In this document: positions 1-8,675 of the stretch, piece by piece
Numbering within the stretch: position 1 is the first letter of the stretch
Layout: every line of letters begins with the position of its first letter
DNA from: ENR-C20 sp942493145
GTDB lineage: Bacteria > Bacillota > Clostridia > Acetivibrionales > DTU013
Length of the DNA stretch: 64,000 bases
Direction: 5' to 3'
Assembly: GCA_942493145.1 (NCBI GenBank)
Contig: OW818679.1
Span: forward strand, 434,001 to 498,000
The notes under the pieces: model-generated
Told to the model about the DNA's origin: nothing
Databases searched by the model: none
The model's input: the letters and a program-made list of their open reading frames with translations, nothing else
Made by a program: the position numbers and the translations under genes

Positions 1-370
1 GCATGTCCAGAAGCTTTGACAGGCTGATCCTCATTTCAGGTATCCTGGGTGTTATTTTAGGCGTCAGGCCCTCTATAGATATTGAGAGGTGGACAATTTT
101 GCTTTCGCCAAGGTATTTAAGCGCTTCTGCAAGATAAACCCTGCTGTCGGTTATCCCTTCCTCAAGACACATTTTGTCGCTGACAGGCCCCAGTATATTG
201 ACACAGGTTACACCGGACACCGCATTGGTAATGGAATGAAGCACCACGTCGGCATCGCTGTTGCCCAGAAGCGGAGGATGGTCTTCAAATACCACTCCTG
301 CGAGAATGAGAGTTTTTTGCTTATCTTCAAAATCAAAGTTATGGCTGTCCTGCCCTATACCAACCTTCAT
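1..370 (-). CDS. ispF: IspF-like 2-C-methyl-D-erythritol 2,4-cyclodiphosphate synthase, partial
   Basis: About 123 N-terminal residues are visible on the minus strand from an ATG at 370; the gene runs off the left edge. IspF forms the cyclic diphosphate intermediate of the non-mevalonate isoprenoid pathway in the cytoplasm. The start MKVGIGQDSHNF holds the Asp8 and His10 metal ligands, and NSDADVVLHSIT matches the helix carrying the third ligand (His in VLHS). Differences from E. coli IspF are clear: the usual HSDGD is NSDAD, the following Asp of DALLG is Asn, and the GDIG loop reads VNILG. This suggests a divergent IspF subfamily. Family assignment is sound; whether it performs the standard reaction is uncertain. 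Confidence 0.75.
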   Translation of the reverse strand, partial: MKVGIGQDSHNFDFEDKQKTLILAGVVFEDHPPLLGNSDADVVLHSITNAVSGVTCVNILGPVSDKMCLEEGITDSRVYLAEALKYLGESKIVHLSISIEGLTPKITPRIPEMRISLSKLLDM

Positions 371-571
371 AATGGCGAAACTCCATTCACAGTGTATTTA
401 CAACATACAATATTATACATCATTATAGCACCGTATAACACCGGTGGAAATATCTTATATGCCTTAAAGTAATATTATTTGATATTTTGGGAGCTTATTT
501 GCGTGGTATAATATAAAAGCAGTTTTGTTCATCTCTTCAAGCTGCAGAAGCGAAATTTGGAGGATAGCTTT

Positions 572-2656
572 GTGGCTGATGTGTTAGGTGGACGGCTGAA
601 AAAAAGGAATCACAGAATAACCAACCCCGTATTCATAATTATTGTTACCCTCTTAGTTCTCATTGGAGCTGCTTTTGTAGCATACATGTGGAATATAAGC
701 ATAAGAGCAACGGAAGATAATGCGAAAAAGCTGGCCTGGGCAGCAGAGGCAAGTTTTCAGAAGTCTGTAATAGTAAGTCTCAAAGCAGATATAAGTGATA
801 TTGAACGTGAAGAATACAAGGAAATCAAGAGCAGCCTGATGAGGTTGGTGAAGATTGAGAATGAGGTTCGCTTCGCTTATATTTATGCTGAAAGAAACGA
901 AAAGATCTATTTTCTAGCGGATTCCGAGCCGACTGATTCTATCGATTATTCGCCACCGGGTCAGGAATTCTGGGAGGCGGATGAAGTAATCCTTCAGCCT
1001 TTCAAAAGTGGACAGACAGTGGTTACCGAGCCGGTTACCGATCGATGGGGTACTTGGGTCAGCGTCCTTGTTCCAATGAGAAGTATGGAAACAGGAGATG
1101 TGGTAGCTGTTTTCGGAATGGATTATTCTGCCGGATCCTGGAATGATTATGCCGCCGAAAGATCTCTGATGTCAGGAATTGTTGGGTTTTGCCTGATTGC
1201 AATTATCATAGCTCTTTATGTCATGCTAATTCAAAACAAAGAATTGCGGGGAGAAAAGAAAAAATTGATAGATATGGATTTAAGACTTAAAGAGCTGCTT
1301 GAAAGTCAACGGAACAAGGCAGTTTTGCTGGATAATCTGCCTGGTATGGCCTACCGGTGTGTTTGTGACCGGGACTGGACAATGCAGTTTCTGTCTGTCG
1401 GATGTTTTACATTGACCGGGTACAAACCTGAAAACCTTATCAATAACAAGGATATATCGTTCAACCAGATAATAGCACCTGAATACCGGGAAACATTGTG
1501 GGGCGAATGGACCCGTGTGCTTGCCCTAAGAGAGCAGTTCAAGTTTGAATATGAAATAATTACTTCAGCGGGGCAACGAAAATGGGTGCTGGAGACAGGT
1601 CAGGGAGTTTTTTATGAAAATGAAAGGGTGGAGGCTCTGGAGGGTATAATCATAGATATCAACGAATCAAAGCAGCGCCTCCTGCAGATTCAATACATGA
1701 AGGACTTTGATTTCATGACGGGACTAAACAACCGTAAATATTTCGAAGAGGAAAAAGTAAGACTGGATAAGGATGAATACCTTCCACTGTCTGTAATTAT
1801 TGGTGATATCAACGGTGTCAGACTGATTAACGACACCTTTGGGCATGCGGAAGGAGATCGCATGATTGCTGAGATATCAAAAATCATTCAGTGCTGCTGC
1901 CGCGAAGGGGATGTCCTGGCAAGAATCGGAGGGGATGAGTTCGGAATCCTTTTGCCGAAGACTACATTGGATGAAGTCAATGAAATTCTTCGAATGATGA
2001 AAAATGCGTTAGAAGAATACCATCTTTTTAAAGCTGACGAATCTCGTTGTATAAACATGTCTACCGGCTACGGAATAAGGGAGGATATGGGCCAAAGCAT
2101 TCAGGAGGTATGCAGGGAAGCTGAAGAATTCATGAACAAGCATAAGCTGTTGGAACATGAGAGCTATCATAGCGCTATTATTTCTACTATCATGGGTACC
2201 ATGTATGCAAGAAGCCAGGAGACAGAGCAACATGCCGAGCGGCTAGCCACATTGTCAAAGATGATCGGACAGAAATTGGACCTTCCACAAAAGAGTATTG
2301 ATGAACTCGAACTGTTCGCCATGCTGCATGATATCGGTAAAGTGGGGATCGATGATCATATATTGAATAACCCAGGCAAACTTAACGACGAAGAATGGGT
2401 AATCATGAAGAAGCATCCGGAGATAGGCTACAGGATAATGATGTCGACCGAGGAATTGAAATACATTGCTGATTATATTCTGTCACATCATGAGCGTTGG
2501 GATGGAAAGGGTTATCCTCGAGGGCTTAAAGGAGAGGATATTCCGCTGCTATCCCGAATTCTGGCAGTTGCAGATACTTATGATGCAATGACAGAAGACC
2601 GGGTTTATAGGAAAGCGCTATCCAGAGAACAGGCAATTGAAGGAAATCCGGAATAA
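572..2656 (+). CDS. Membrane sensor with PAS, GGDEF and HD-GYP domains (cyclic-di-GMP turnover)
   Basis: A GTG start at 572 is preferred over an upstream TTG because GGAGG at 559-563 sits 8 nt before it. The protein has a transmembrane helix near residues 20-42, an extracytoplasmic sensor of about 150 residues, a second helix near 200-221, a PAS domain (about 250-370), a GGDEF domain with intact GGDEF (about residue 453), and an HD-GYP domain with HDIGK (about 586) and HHERWDGKGYP (about 639). GGDEF makes and HD-GYP degrades cyclic-di-GMP, so this could do both. The frame closes at 2656, but the missing HD-GYP tail (EIRNNAGTQFDPNIARLF...) continues in the next frame to a stop at 2709-2711. 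One extra G near 2641 explains this. No operon partner is apparent. Confidence 0.85.
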   Translation: MADVLGGRLKKRNHRITNPVFIIIVTLLVLIGAAFVAYMWNISIRATEDNAKKLAWAAEASFQKSVIVSLKADISDIEREEYKEIKSSLMRLVKIENEVRFAYIYAERNEKIYFLADSEPTDSIDYSPPGQEFWEADEVILQPFKSGQTVVTEPVTDRWGTWVSVLVPMRSMETGDVVAVFGMDYSAGSWNDYAAERSLMSGIVGFCLIAIIIALYVMLIQNKELRGEKKKLIDMDLRLKELLESQRNKAVLLDNLPGMAYRCVCDRDWTMQFLSVGCFTLTGYKPENLINNKDISFNQIIAPEYRETLWGEWTRVLALREQFKFEYEIITSAGQRKWVLETGQGVFYENERVEALEGIIIDINESKQRLLQIQYMKDFDFMTGLNNRKYFEEEKVRLDKDEYLPLSVIIGDINGVRLINDTFGHAEGDRMIAEISKIIQCCCREGDVLARIGGDEFGILLPKTTLDEVNEILRMMKNALEEYHLFKADESRCINMSTGYGIREDMGQSIQEVCREAEEFMNKHKLLEHESYHSAIISTIMGTMYARSQETEQHAERLATLSKMIGQKLDLPQKSIDELELFAMLHDIGKVGIDDHILNNPGKLNDEEWVIMKKHPEIGYRIMMSTEELKYIADYILSHHERWDGKGYPRGLKGEDIPLLSRILAVADTYDAMTEDRVYRKALSREQAIEGNPE

Positions 2657-2746
2657 TGCCGGAACACAGTTTGATCCCAATATTGCCAGGTTGTTTATTG
2701 AAAACATATGAATTGATGAGTGAAAACTAATGAGCCTGAGCAGCTA

Positions 2747-2775
2747 TTGACAGGGCTGTGATGATGTATTATATT
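2747..2775 (+). promoter_or_regulatory. Sigma-A promoter for the T-box/proS transcript
   Basis: TTGACA at 2747-2752 and TATATT at 2770-2775 are separated by exactly 17 bp and lie about 40 nt upstream of the T-box leader. This is close to the housekeeping consensus. Confidence 0.65.
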
Positions 2776-2810
2776 TAAGGTTAATATTAAGTATAATATA
2801 TTTAATTAAT

Positions 2811-3040
2811 AGTTAGATCGATGACGGGAAGAAGAAACGGAAGCGTTCCCAAGAGAATGAGGTAATATGGTGCAAGCCTCTGAGCAAGACTGTTTATACC
2901 CACCCCCGAGATGCAGCCGATGAGGTTGACGGATGAGCCCGATAAAGCTTTTTTTTTGAGTGGAATATCGATTCAAATAGGGTGGTACCGCGGATAATGA
3001 TCCGTCCCTTTGCATACATGCAATGGGACGTTTTTATTTT
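2811..3040 (+). promoter_or_regulatory. T-box leader upstream of proS
   Basis: The diagnostic T-box sequence AGGGTGGTACCGCGG is at 2979-2993. It is followed by a terminator hairpin whose arms are CGTCCC (3003-3008) and GGGACG (ending near 3030), with a T run after it. Upstream, GGTGCAAGCC (about 2870) resembles the stem I distal loop. T-boxes sense uncharged tRNA and switch between antiterminator and terminator. The downstream gene is a proline-tRNA ligase, so tRNA-Pro is the expected ligand; a CCC-rich stretch near 2899-2906 would fit the specifier, but I could not fold the leader to prove it. Confidence 0.85.
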
Positions 3041-3228
3041 TGAAGAACCCATAAGCGGCGCATTACGACGTTGCGTATCGGTCTCGGCGCATCATGGACA
3101 TTGAAATAAAATTACGCTTCGCTCAATGTTCTACCTCACATATAACATATATGCTCCGGTTGCCTCGCCTCACGCGCCTTGTACTGCTTGCTTCTGAATC
3201 CTTCAAACAAGGTTCCGTAAACCCGGAA
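3041..3228 (+). other. Structured spacer between T-box terminator and proS
   Basis: Nearly 190 nt separate the T-box terminator from the proS ribosome binding site, more than is usual. The stretch contains GGCGCATTACG and CGGCGCATCATGG near-repeats (about 3056 and 3085) and an inverted pair ACATTGA/TCAATGT (about 3100 and 3121). No reading frame here looks like a protein. It may be an inserted intergenic repeat element, but the window holds no second full copy to compare. Confidence 0.35.
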
Positions 3229-3242
3229 AAGGAGTGATTTTT

Positions 3243-4430
3243 ATGGCACAGGATAAGAAATTTGTTGAAGAAATTACCTCGATGAATCAGGACTTTACAC
3301 AATGGTATACCGATGTTATCAAAAAGGCGGATCTGGTAGACTACGCCAGCGTAAGAGGTTGCATGATCATCCGTCCATACGGATATGCCATCTGGGAAAA
3401 TATTCAGAAGGCACTTGATAGCAGATTCAAACAGACCGGGCATGAAAATGTTTATATGCCTATGTTTATTCCTGAATCGCTTCTTCAGAAAGAAAAGGAC
3501 CATGTTGAAGGCTTTGCTCCAGAGGTTGCATGGGTTACCCATGGCGGCAGTGAAGCAGCTGACTGAAAGCTCTGTGTCAGACCGACTTCCGAGACACTGT
3601 TCTGCGACCATTATGCAAATATTATTCACTCCTACAGGGATCTTCCGAAGCTCTATAATCAATGGTGCTCCGTTGTCAGATGGGAAAAGACGACCCGTCC
3701 TTTCCTGAGAACGCTGGAGTTCCTGTGGCAGGAAGGGCATACTGCTCATGCAACAGCTGAAGAAGCACAGGAAGAGACAATTAGAATGCTTAATGTATAT
3801 GCAGAGTTCTGCGAAAATAGTACTAGCTATTCCTGTAGTAAAAGGACAGAAAACAGAGAAGGAAAAATTTGCCGGAGCGAAGGCAACCTATACCATTGAA
3901 AGCCTGATGCATAACGGTATAGCATTGCAGTCAGGTACCTCGCACAATTTTGGAGATGGTTTTGCAAAAGCTTTTGACATTCAGTATACCGACAAGACCA
4001 ACCAGCTCCAGTATGTACATCAGACCTCCTGGGGTATGTCCACACGCATTATCGGAGGCAATCATCATGGTTCATGGTGATGACAGCGGACTGGTACTGC
4101 CGCCAAGAGTGGCACCGGTGCAAGTCGTTGTTATTCCGGTATCACAACATAAAGAGGGTGTACTTGAAAAGGCATCTGAACTGTGTAACAGGCTTTCTAA
4201 AATAGCCAGGGTTAAAATGGATGACAGCGACAAAACACCAGGCTGGAAATTCAGTGAATATGAGATGAAGGGCGTGCCGATCCGCCTTGAAATTGGTCCT
4301 AAAGATATTGAAAAAGGGCAGGTTGTCCTTGTCAGCTGCATGCCATTTGAACAGGAAAAGATATCCGATGTGTGTTTCTGCTGTGGAAGAGGAAGCCGCG
4401 AAGATGGTCTACTGGGGCAAAGCATACTAA
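3243..4430 (+). pseudogene. proS: Prolyl-tRNA synthetase (archaeal/short type), broken
   Basis: ProS charges tRNA-Pro. An ATG at 3243 follows AAGGAG with 8 nt spacing. Reading across frames gives a class II ProRS of the short type: HGGSEKLTERL, CVRPTSETLFCDHY, RWEKTTRPFLRT, GTSHNFGDGFAKAF and the C-terminal CFCCGR...MVYWGKAY ending at TAA 4428-4430. At least four frame changes are needed (near 3551, 3816, 4061 and 4391). In addition, GQVVLV (about 4320-4337) is joined directly to CMPFEQEK, so roughly 80 residues of the C-terminal region are missing. The total is about 395 codons versus about 480 in the family. As written it cannot make an active enzyme. It is either a true pseudogene, with another proS elsewhere, or a badly assembled stretch. 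Confidence 0.85.
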
Positions 4431-4792
4431 AAAAATATATAACGACCAAGCCATAATATCAAAAGCGAATGAAACAAATAGCCCGATAAAGGATTTCAAG
4501 GTAGATTTTATTGGAGGTGGGCAGGGGCAGATAAGCATTAATCTTTCAGACAAAGCAATCGATTATGTCAGAAAAAGTGAAATAATCAAATGTTAGTATA
4601 GACATACATGAATTGACGGTAGGCAGTGTCCCCATGTCTGATGATGTAATAAGCAAGGCCGAAGCTGGTACCATTCAATTCGTGAATGCGTTGATCACAT
4701 CGGATAATGGGTTTTCTATAGAGGAACTAAGGGTCGAGGACGGAAAGTTATACTATAAGGGCACTCTCCCAGCGGAAATATCAGAAAATTAA
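4431..4792 (+). pseudogene. 3' remnant of an unrecognised gene
   Basis: Directly after the proS stop, a frame encodes VDFIGGGQGQISINLSDKAI...KSEIIK. A one-base shift near 4590 continues it as NVSIDIHELTVGSVPMSDD and LRVEDGKLYYKGTLPAEI, ending at TAA 4790-4792. There is no start codon with a ribosome binding site, so the 5' part appears lost, perhaps in the event that shortened proS. The alternating strand pattern (VEDGKLYYKGTLP) recalls secreted lipid-binding or YpmS-like proteins, but I cannot assign it. Confidence 0.4.
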
Positions 4793-4931
4793 TACTATTT
4801 TTTTGTTCTATTAGCATATTCGTATAATTTATTTGAATTTTCTGTTAATACTATTAACATGATGATGCTGCTGCGATTCAATTATGGTTTGCAGCAGGTC
4901 GCAGACCATATAGCAACAGTATTAATGGGGT

Positions 4932-5743
4932 ATGTTTAATTAAGAAGAAATTTATTATTCTTCTATCTTTGGTGTTTTTAATTGCCGCATCAGGGGTGTC
5001 TGCCGCACTGCATCCTTTCGAGAAAAGGGCGTGTGCTGCATCGGATAAAGCTCCTGCTTCGAATGCGGATAACGTGCTCAGACAGCATTAGCCCTGGAGA
5101 AAGAAATGACAATGCGTCTTACACGGTCACGGCCAGCGCACTCAATCTGCGTCAGGGACCTGCCACAAGCTTTCAAGTCGTAAGAGTATTAAAAAAGGGA
5201 CATGCGGTGCAGATCCTCGGCAGGATTGGAGACTGGGCGGCAGTTTATGATCCGGTTAACAAGCTGGTAGGGGCTGTAGACAGCAAATACCTGACGGCGT
5301 CCACAAGTGAAGGCTCTGGTGATTCGACGGCTGCCAGCACTGTCCCTTCTGATGTTTCCGCAGATGAGCAGGCACCTGCTCGATCTTGTAAAATAAAGCA
5401 GGGGTCGAAGCCGGTGTCGGGACTCTGAACTTTGACAAGACACTGCTTGACACCGCAAGGCTGAAAGCAAAGGATATGGCCTTGAGACAACAGCTATTTT
5501 TCACACCAGTCTCCGACCTATGGCTCGCCATTTGATATGATGAGGCAGTACGGACTTGAATTCAAGGCTGCCGGAGAAAATATAGCCGGAAATGAGACTG
5601 TTGAAGGCGCTTTTGAAGCATGGATGAGTTCAGACGGTCACAAGAAAAACATATTGAACAGTAATTTCAATTATATCGGAATTGGTGTTGCTTCCAGTAA
5701 AACTTATGGCAAGGTTCTGGTGCAACAATTCATCGGCAGATAA
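4932..5743 (+). pseudogene. Secreted SH3 plus CAP/SCP-domain protein, frameshifted
   Basis: Joining frames gives a signal peptide (FIILLSLVFLIAASGVSA), a bacterial SH3 domain (YTVTASALNLRQGPATSFQV, about 5119-5300), a Ser/Thr-rich linker, and a CAP domain of the YkwD type: LNFDKTLLDTARLKAKDM, SYFSHQSPTYGSPFDMMRQY, AGENIAGNETVEGAFEAWM, HKKNILNSNFNYIGIG. The product is a cell-wall-associated secreted protein of about 265 residues; CAP proteins of this type are common in sporulating Firmicutes and their activity is poorly defined. Frame changes are needed near 4942, 5080, 5392 and 5490. The likely start is ATG 4932, where a single extra T breaks MFNKKKF. Confidence 0.7.
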
Positions 5744-5808
5744 AAATGACAGCTCAGCTTCTGTCAGGCAGGAGCAGACATGAATAACAAATGATGATTC
5801 TGGAACTG

Positions 5809-5834
5809 AAGGGATGGTGAGGTCACCGTCCCTT
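5809..5834 (+). terminator. Bidirectional hairpin between convergent genes
   Basis: AAGGGATGGTGA (5809-5820) pairs with TCACCGTCCCTT (5823-5834), allowing one G-T pair. It lies between the CAP gene and the oppositely oriented pseudouridine synthase. Confidence 0.6.
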
Positions 5835-5851
5835 TAGTGCTTGCTATGTGG

Positions 5852-6785
5852 TCAGGAATCCGGGTTCCACCTCCGTAATGCCATGCCATTGAGATCATTG
5901 AATTTACCGGCATCCTTGCCCTTTAAAGACAAATTTCAGCCTGTATGCCCATGGTGCCTGATGCTTCAGTTTAAGTGGCCTGTTTATTGAGTTAAGTCCA
6001 TATTTACCATCACCTATAACCGGGTGGCCAATGTCCGCAAAATGTGCTCTTATCTGATGTGTGTACGTCCAGTGACAAGTTCAACCTCCAGTCTGCTTAT
6101 ATTGGCTTCAGCATCGTACTCTATGACAGTGTACTTTGTTATGATTTCAAGTGATCCACGGACTTTTTCTTCGCTGATGAATACCCTGCTTCTGTTTTCG
6201 TCCTTCGTCACCTGCCTTTATAGTATTTGCATTTTCCTTATCCATTTTGATTCTTTAATTTTCAGGCACCTAGGTAATATTTTCTGATTTCTCCTTTATC
6301 CATGCAATCAATATTCTTGAATTCTAGACTTTCCTTGTTTTTTGCAATCATTACCAGTCCACCTGTATTCCTATCAAGGCGATGGCACAATGAAGGTCGA
6401 AAACCCAGATATTCTCCGACCAGGTCAATTAGTGTATGTGAATCGCCATCCCTGTCGGCATGCACCGATATCCCCTGGCTTTTATTCACTATTATGATGT
6501 TGTCATCTTCATAAGTCATCGAAAACATATCTTTGGGAGACATATCCTTCGGAGAATTTGCGCAGAGGATGGAACAAACCCCAGCAAATCATCCGTTAGA
6601 AAGATTTCCACGGTGTCCCCTTCTGAAAGAGTATGCTCCTGCCTGACCCTAATTCCGTTGACCTTTACATCCCTCTTGCGGAATGCTTTCTGAAGCACCT
6701 TGTAGGCGACGGAAGGATATAACTCCAGCAGATATTTATCTGTGCGTGTGCCGGTATTCTTTATTTTTACCACTGATTTCTGCAT
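5852..6785 (-). pseudogene. RluA/RluD-family 23S rRNA pseudouridine synthase, frameshifted
   Basis: The minus-strand gene starts at ATG 6785 after GGAGG. It encodes an S4-like RNA-binding part (YKVLQKAFRKRDVKVNGIRV), then the catalytic part with HRLDRNTGGLVMIAKN, where the Asp of RLD is the catalytic residue, and the C-terminal GRTHQIRAHFADIGHPVIGD motif, ending at 5852. Family members convert uridine to pseudouridine in 23S rRNA. The reading frame must change at least three times (near 6540-6560, 6240-6265 and 6075), so about 300 residues are spread over several frames. Every family motif is preserved, which favours sequencing error over old decay. Confidence 0.8.
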
Positions 6786-6937
6786 TATTTATCCTCCAGA
6801 GTTGACAGTTTACTAGGATATTACCGCAATCAAGCGTGAAAATTCAATATTTTAAGAATAAGTTATGGGAAATTGAACATACATTAGTTTTTTTAATAAA
6901 CCATATATTTTGTATTTCTTTTTCCTTTTCTTTTTGG

Positions 6938-6943
6938 TATAAT
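6938..6943 (+). promoter_or_regulatory. -10 box ahead of the c-di-AMP riboswitch
   Basis: A perfect TATAAT lies about 60 nt before the riboswitch core. No good -35 box at 16-18 bp is visible upstream; the nearest, TTGTAT at 6910, is too far. Confidence 0.4.
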
Positions 6944-6997
6944 GGCAATGCAGGAAACCTTAGGCATTTATTAGTTCAGTTGAGAATTATCCACAAA

Positions 6998-7178
6998 CGA
7001 TAAATGGCAACAGGTTACCAACACGCTGAATCCCCCAAAATCATAATGGGGGAGCGGGGGACTTACATTTGGGGTGAATTTGTACTGGAGCAATGTATTT
7101 CTGGACAAGCATTGTGCCTTGCAAAAGGGAGACTCTTCGACCTAACCCGTCAACTAACCTCGTAAGTGCAGGCAGAGG
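6998..7178 (+). promoter_or_regulatory. ydaO/yuaA-type c-di-AMP riboswitch
   Basis: The leader contains the characteristic pieces in order: GCTGAATCCCCC and a GGGGGAGCGGGGGACTTACA block (about 7024-7066), TTTGGGGTGAAT, CTGGAGCAATG, AAGGGAGACTCTTCGACC, TAACCCGTCAACTAACCTCG and GTAAGTGCAGGCAGAGGAG. These match the ydaO motif, which binds cyclic di-AMP and usually switches off cell-wall hydrolase and osmotic genes. It lies directly before a secreted peptidoglycan-binding protein, a typical target. Boundaries are approximate. Confidence 0.88.
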
Positions 7179-7185
7179 AGAAATA

Positions 7186-8303
7186 ATGGCAAAGAAATTT
7201 CAAGTTTTATCCGCAGTACTCGTTGCAGCAGTATTCTTAGTATTTTGTTCGGCACCCGTATCCGCAGCATCAACAGTTCTGAAAAAGAAAGTACAGGCAG
7301 TGCAGTTACAGCGCTTCAAAAAAGCCTTGTGAAACTGGGCTATCTTGATGTTGAACCAACCGGTTATTACGGTGATGCCACCATTACAGCCGTTAAAAAG
7401 GTTCAAAAGGATTATGGGTGCGACGCGGACGGAATAGCAGGAAGTACCACTTTAAGCCTAATTGACAGGCTTCTCGGGAAAAGTACAACTACTACCGCAA
7501 AAAGCAATTCAAGCAGCACCGGTGCCCTTAAGGAAGGAGTCGAAGGCAGTTCTGTCAGCGCACTCCAAAAAAATCTTGTAAAGCTGGGTTACCTTAATGC
7601 CGATCCTACAGGTTATTTTGGTACCTTAACAGTCAAAGCGGTTACAAAGCTCCAGAAGGCCAATGGTTACACCGCAGATGGTGTAGTGGGAAGTAATACT
7701 CTTGCGCTTATAAGCAAACTTGTTGTTGCGAAAACATCAACTACCGCTACCGCAAAGACAACTACAACCACGGCAGTATCGGCTTCGAAAACCTCAGAAG
7801 CAAAGGATACTTCAGAAGATGTGAACTACAAGCTTCCCTGGTTCAACAACGCAGAGGATGTCCTTGCCAAGGGAACAACTGCAAATGTGTATGATATTGA
7901 ATCAGGACTCAGCTTTAAAATCAAAAGAACATACGGACATAATCATGCAGATTGTGAAACGCTTACCTCCAAAGACACTGCAACCATGAAAAAGATATAT
8001 GGTGGAGAATGGAGTTGGGCTAGGCGCGCTGTCATAGTAACTGTAGGTGATACAAAGATTGCGGCTTCAATGGCCGGAATGCCGCATGCAGGAAGCGACA
8101 AATATTCCGCCAACAAGTATGTCAGTTCCAGAAGCGGCGGATATGGCAGGGGACAGAATCTGGATGCGGTAAAAGGGAATGGTATGAGCGGCGTGTTCGA
8201 CCTCCACTTTTACAAAAGCAAGACCCATAATTCAAACAAGGTTGACAGCAAGCACCAAAGCATGATCAATACGGCTGTCGAATGGGCAAAGAAAAACCTG
8301 TAA
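7186..8303 (+). pseudogene. Secreted peptidoglycan-binding protein with two PG_binding_1 repeats, one frameshift
   Basis: ATG 7186 follows GAGGAG. The protein has a signal peptide (VLSAVLVAAVFLVFCSAPVSA), two PG_binding_1 modules (SAVTALQKSLVKLGYLD... and SSVSALQKNLVKLGYLN...), a Thr/Ser/Ala-rich linker, and a C-terminal domain of about 155 residues with FKIKRTYGHNHADCETLT and SGVFDLHFYKSKTHNS. That C-terminal domain recurs in clostridial cell-wall proteins and its function is unclear to me. One missing base near 7283 (in a run of A) puts the signal peptide in a different frame from the rest; the larger frame runs to 8303. Regulation by the upstream c-di-AMP riboswitch fits a role in wall remodelling or osmotic response. 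Confidence 0.8.
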
Positions 8304-8337
8304 AATAATAATTATCAGTAAATAATTTGAATATAAT

Positions 8338-8372
8338 CATCCTCGCAGAGAATAATCTGTGGGGATTTTTTT
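8338..8372 (+). terminator. Rho-independent terminator after the peptidoglycan-binding gene
   Basis: ATCCTCGCAGA and TCTGTGGGGAT form a hairpin with a 6-nt loop, followed by a long T run. Confidence 0.75.
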
Positions 8373-8461
8373 TTATTATTTACCTTAGCCAGAGACTTTA
8401 GGTGATAAATTGATAAATTGTGGAAACAATATTAACAAATAATTCAGGAAGGAGAAAAGCT

Positions 8462-8590
8462 ATGGGTGACAAAAACAAGAAGAAGGCACCAAAAGCGAAG
8501 AAGAACAAATTAGCGGTCTCTAACGATCAGCTTGGCGAGAACGCAGGAGAAGGCCGTATAATGAATGAAAAGCCAAGGGGTTTAAAATAA
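8462..8590 (+). CDS. Small basic protein, 42 aa
   Basis: A good GGAAGGAG ribosome binding site precedes ATG 8462. The product has a Lys-rich N-terminal half (MGDKNKKKAPKAKKNK) and a more acidic C-terminal half (DQLGENAGEGRIMNEKPRGL). It has no membrane segment or cysteine. It stands alone between two terminators, so it appears to be its own transcription unit. I do not recognise the family; the composition suggests a nucleic-acid or ribosome-associated or spore-related small protein, which is only a guess. Confidence 0.55.
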   Translation: MGDKNKKKAPKAKKNKLAVSNDQLGENAGEGRIMNEKPRGLK

Positions 8591-8597
8591 GGCAGAG

Positions 8598-8627
8598 GGG
8601 CTGGGCATCAGCCCTTTACCTTTTTTT
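8598..8627 (+). terminator. Terminator after the 42-aa gene
   Basis: GGGCTG (8598-8603) pairs with CAGCCC (8609-8614); a run of seven T follows at 8621-8627. Confidence 0.6.
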
Positions 8628-8675
8628 GTGTACGACTGTGGCAAGGTGTGATAAAGTAGGGTACAGGAGGATTTT

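Noticed and set aside
89..472. Plus-strand 127-codon reading frame at the left edge
   Set aside because: The opposite strand encodes a recognisable IspF; this frame is its mirror and has no family match.
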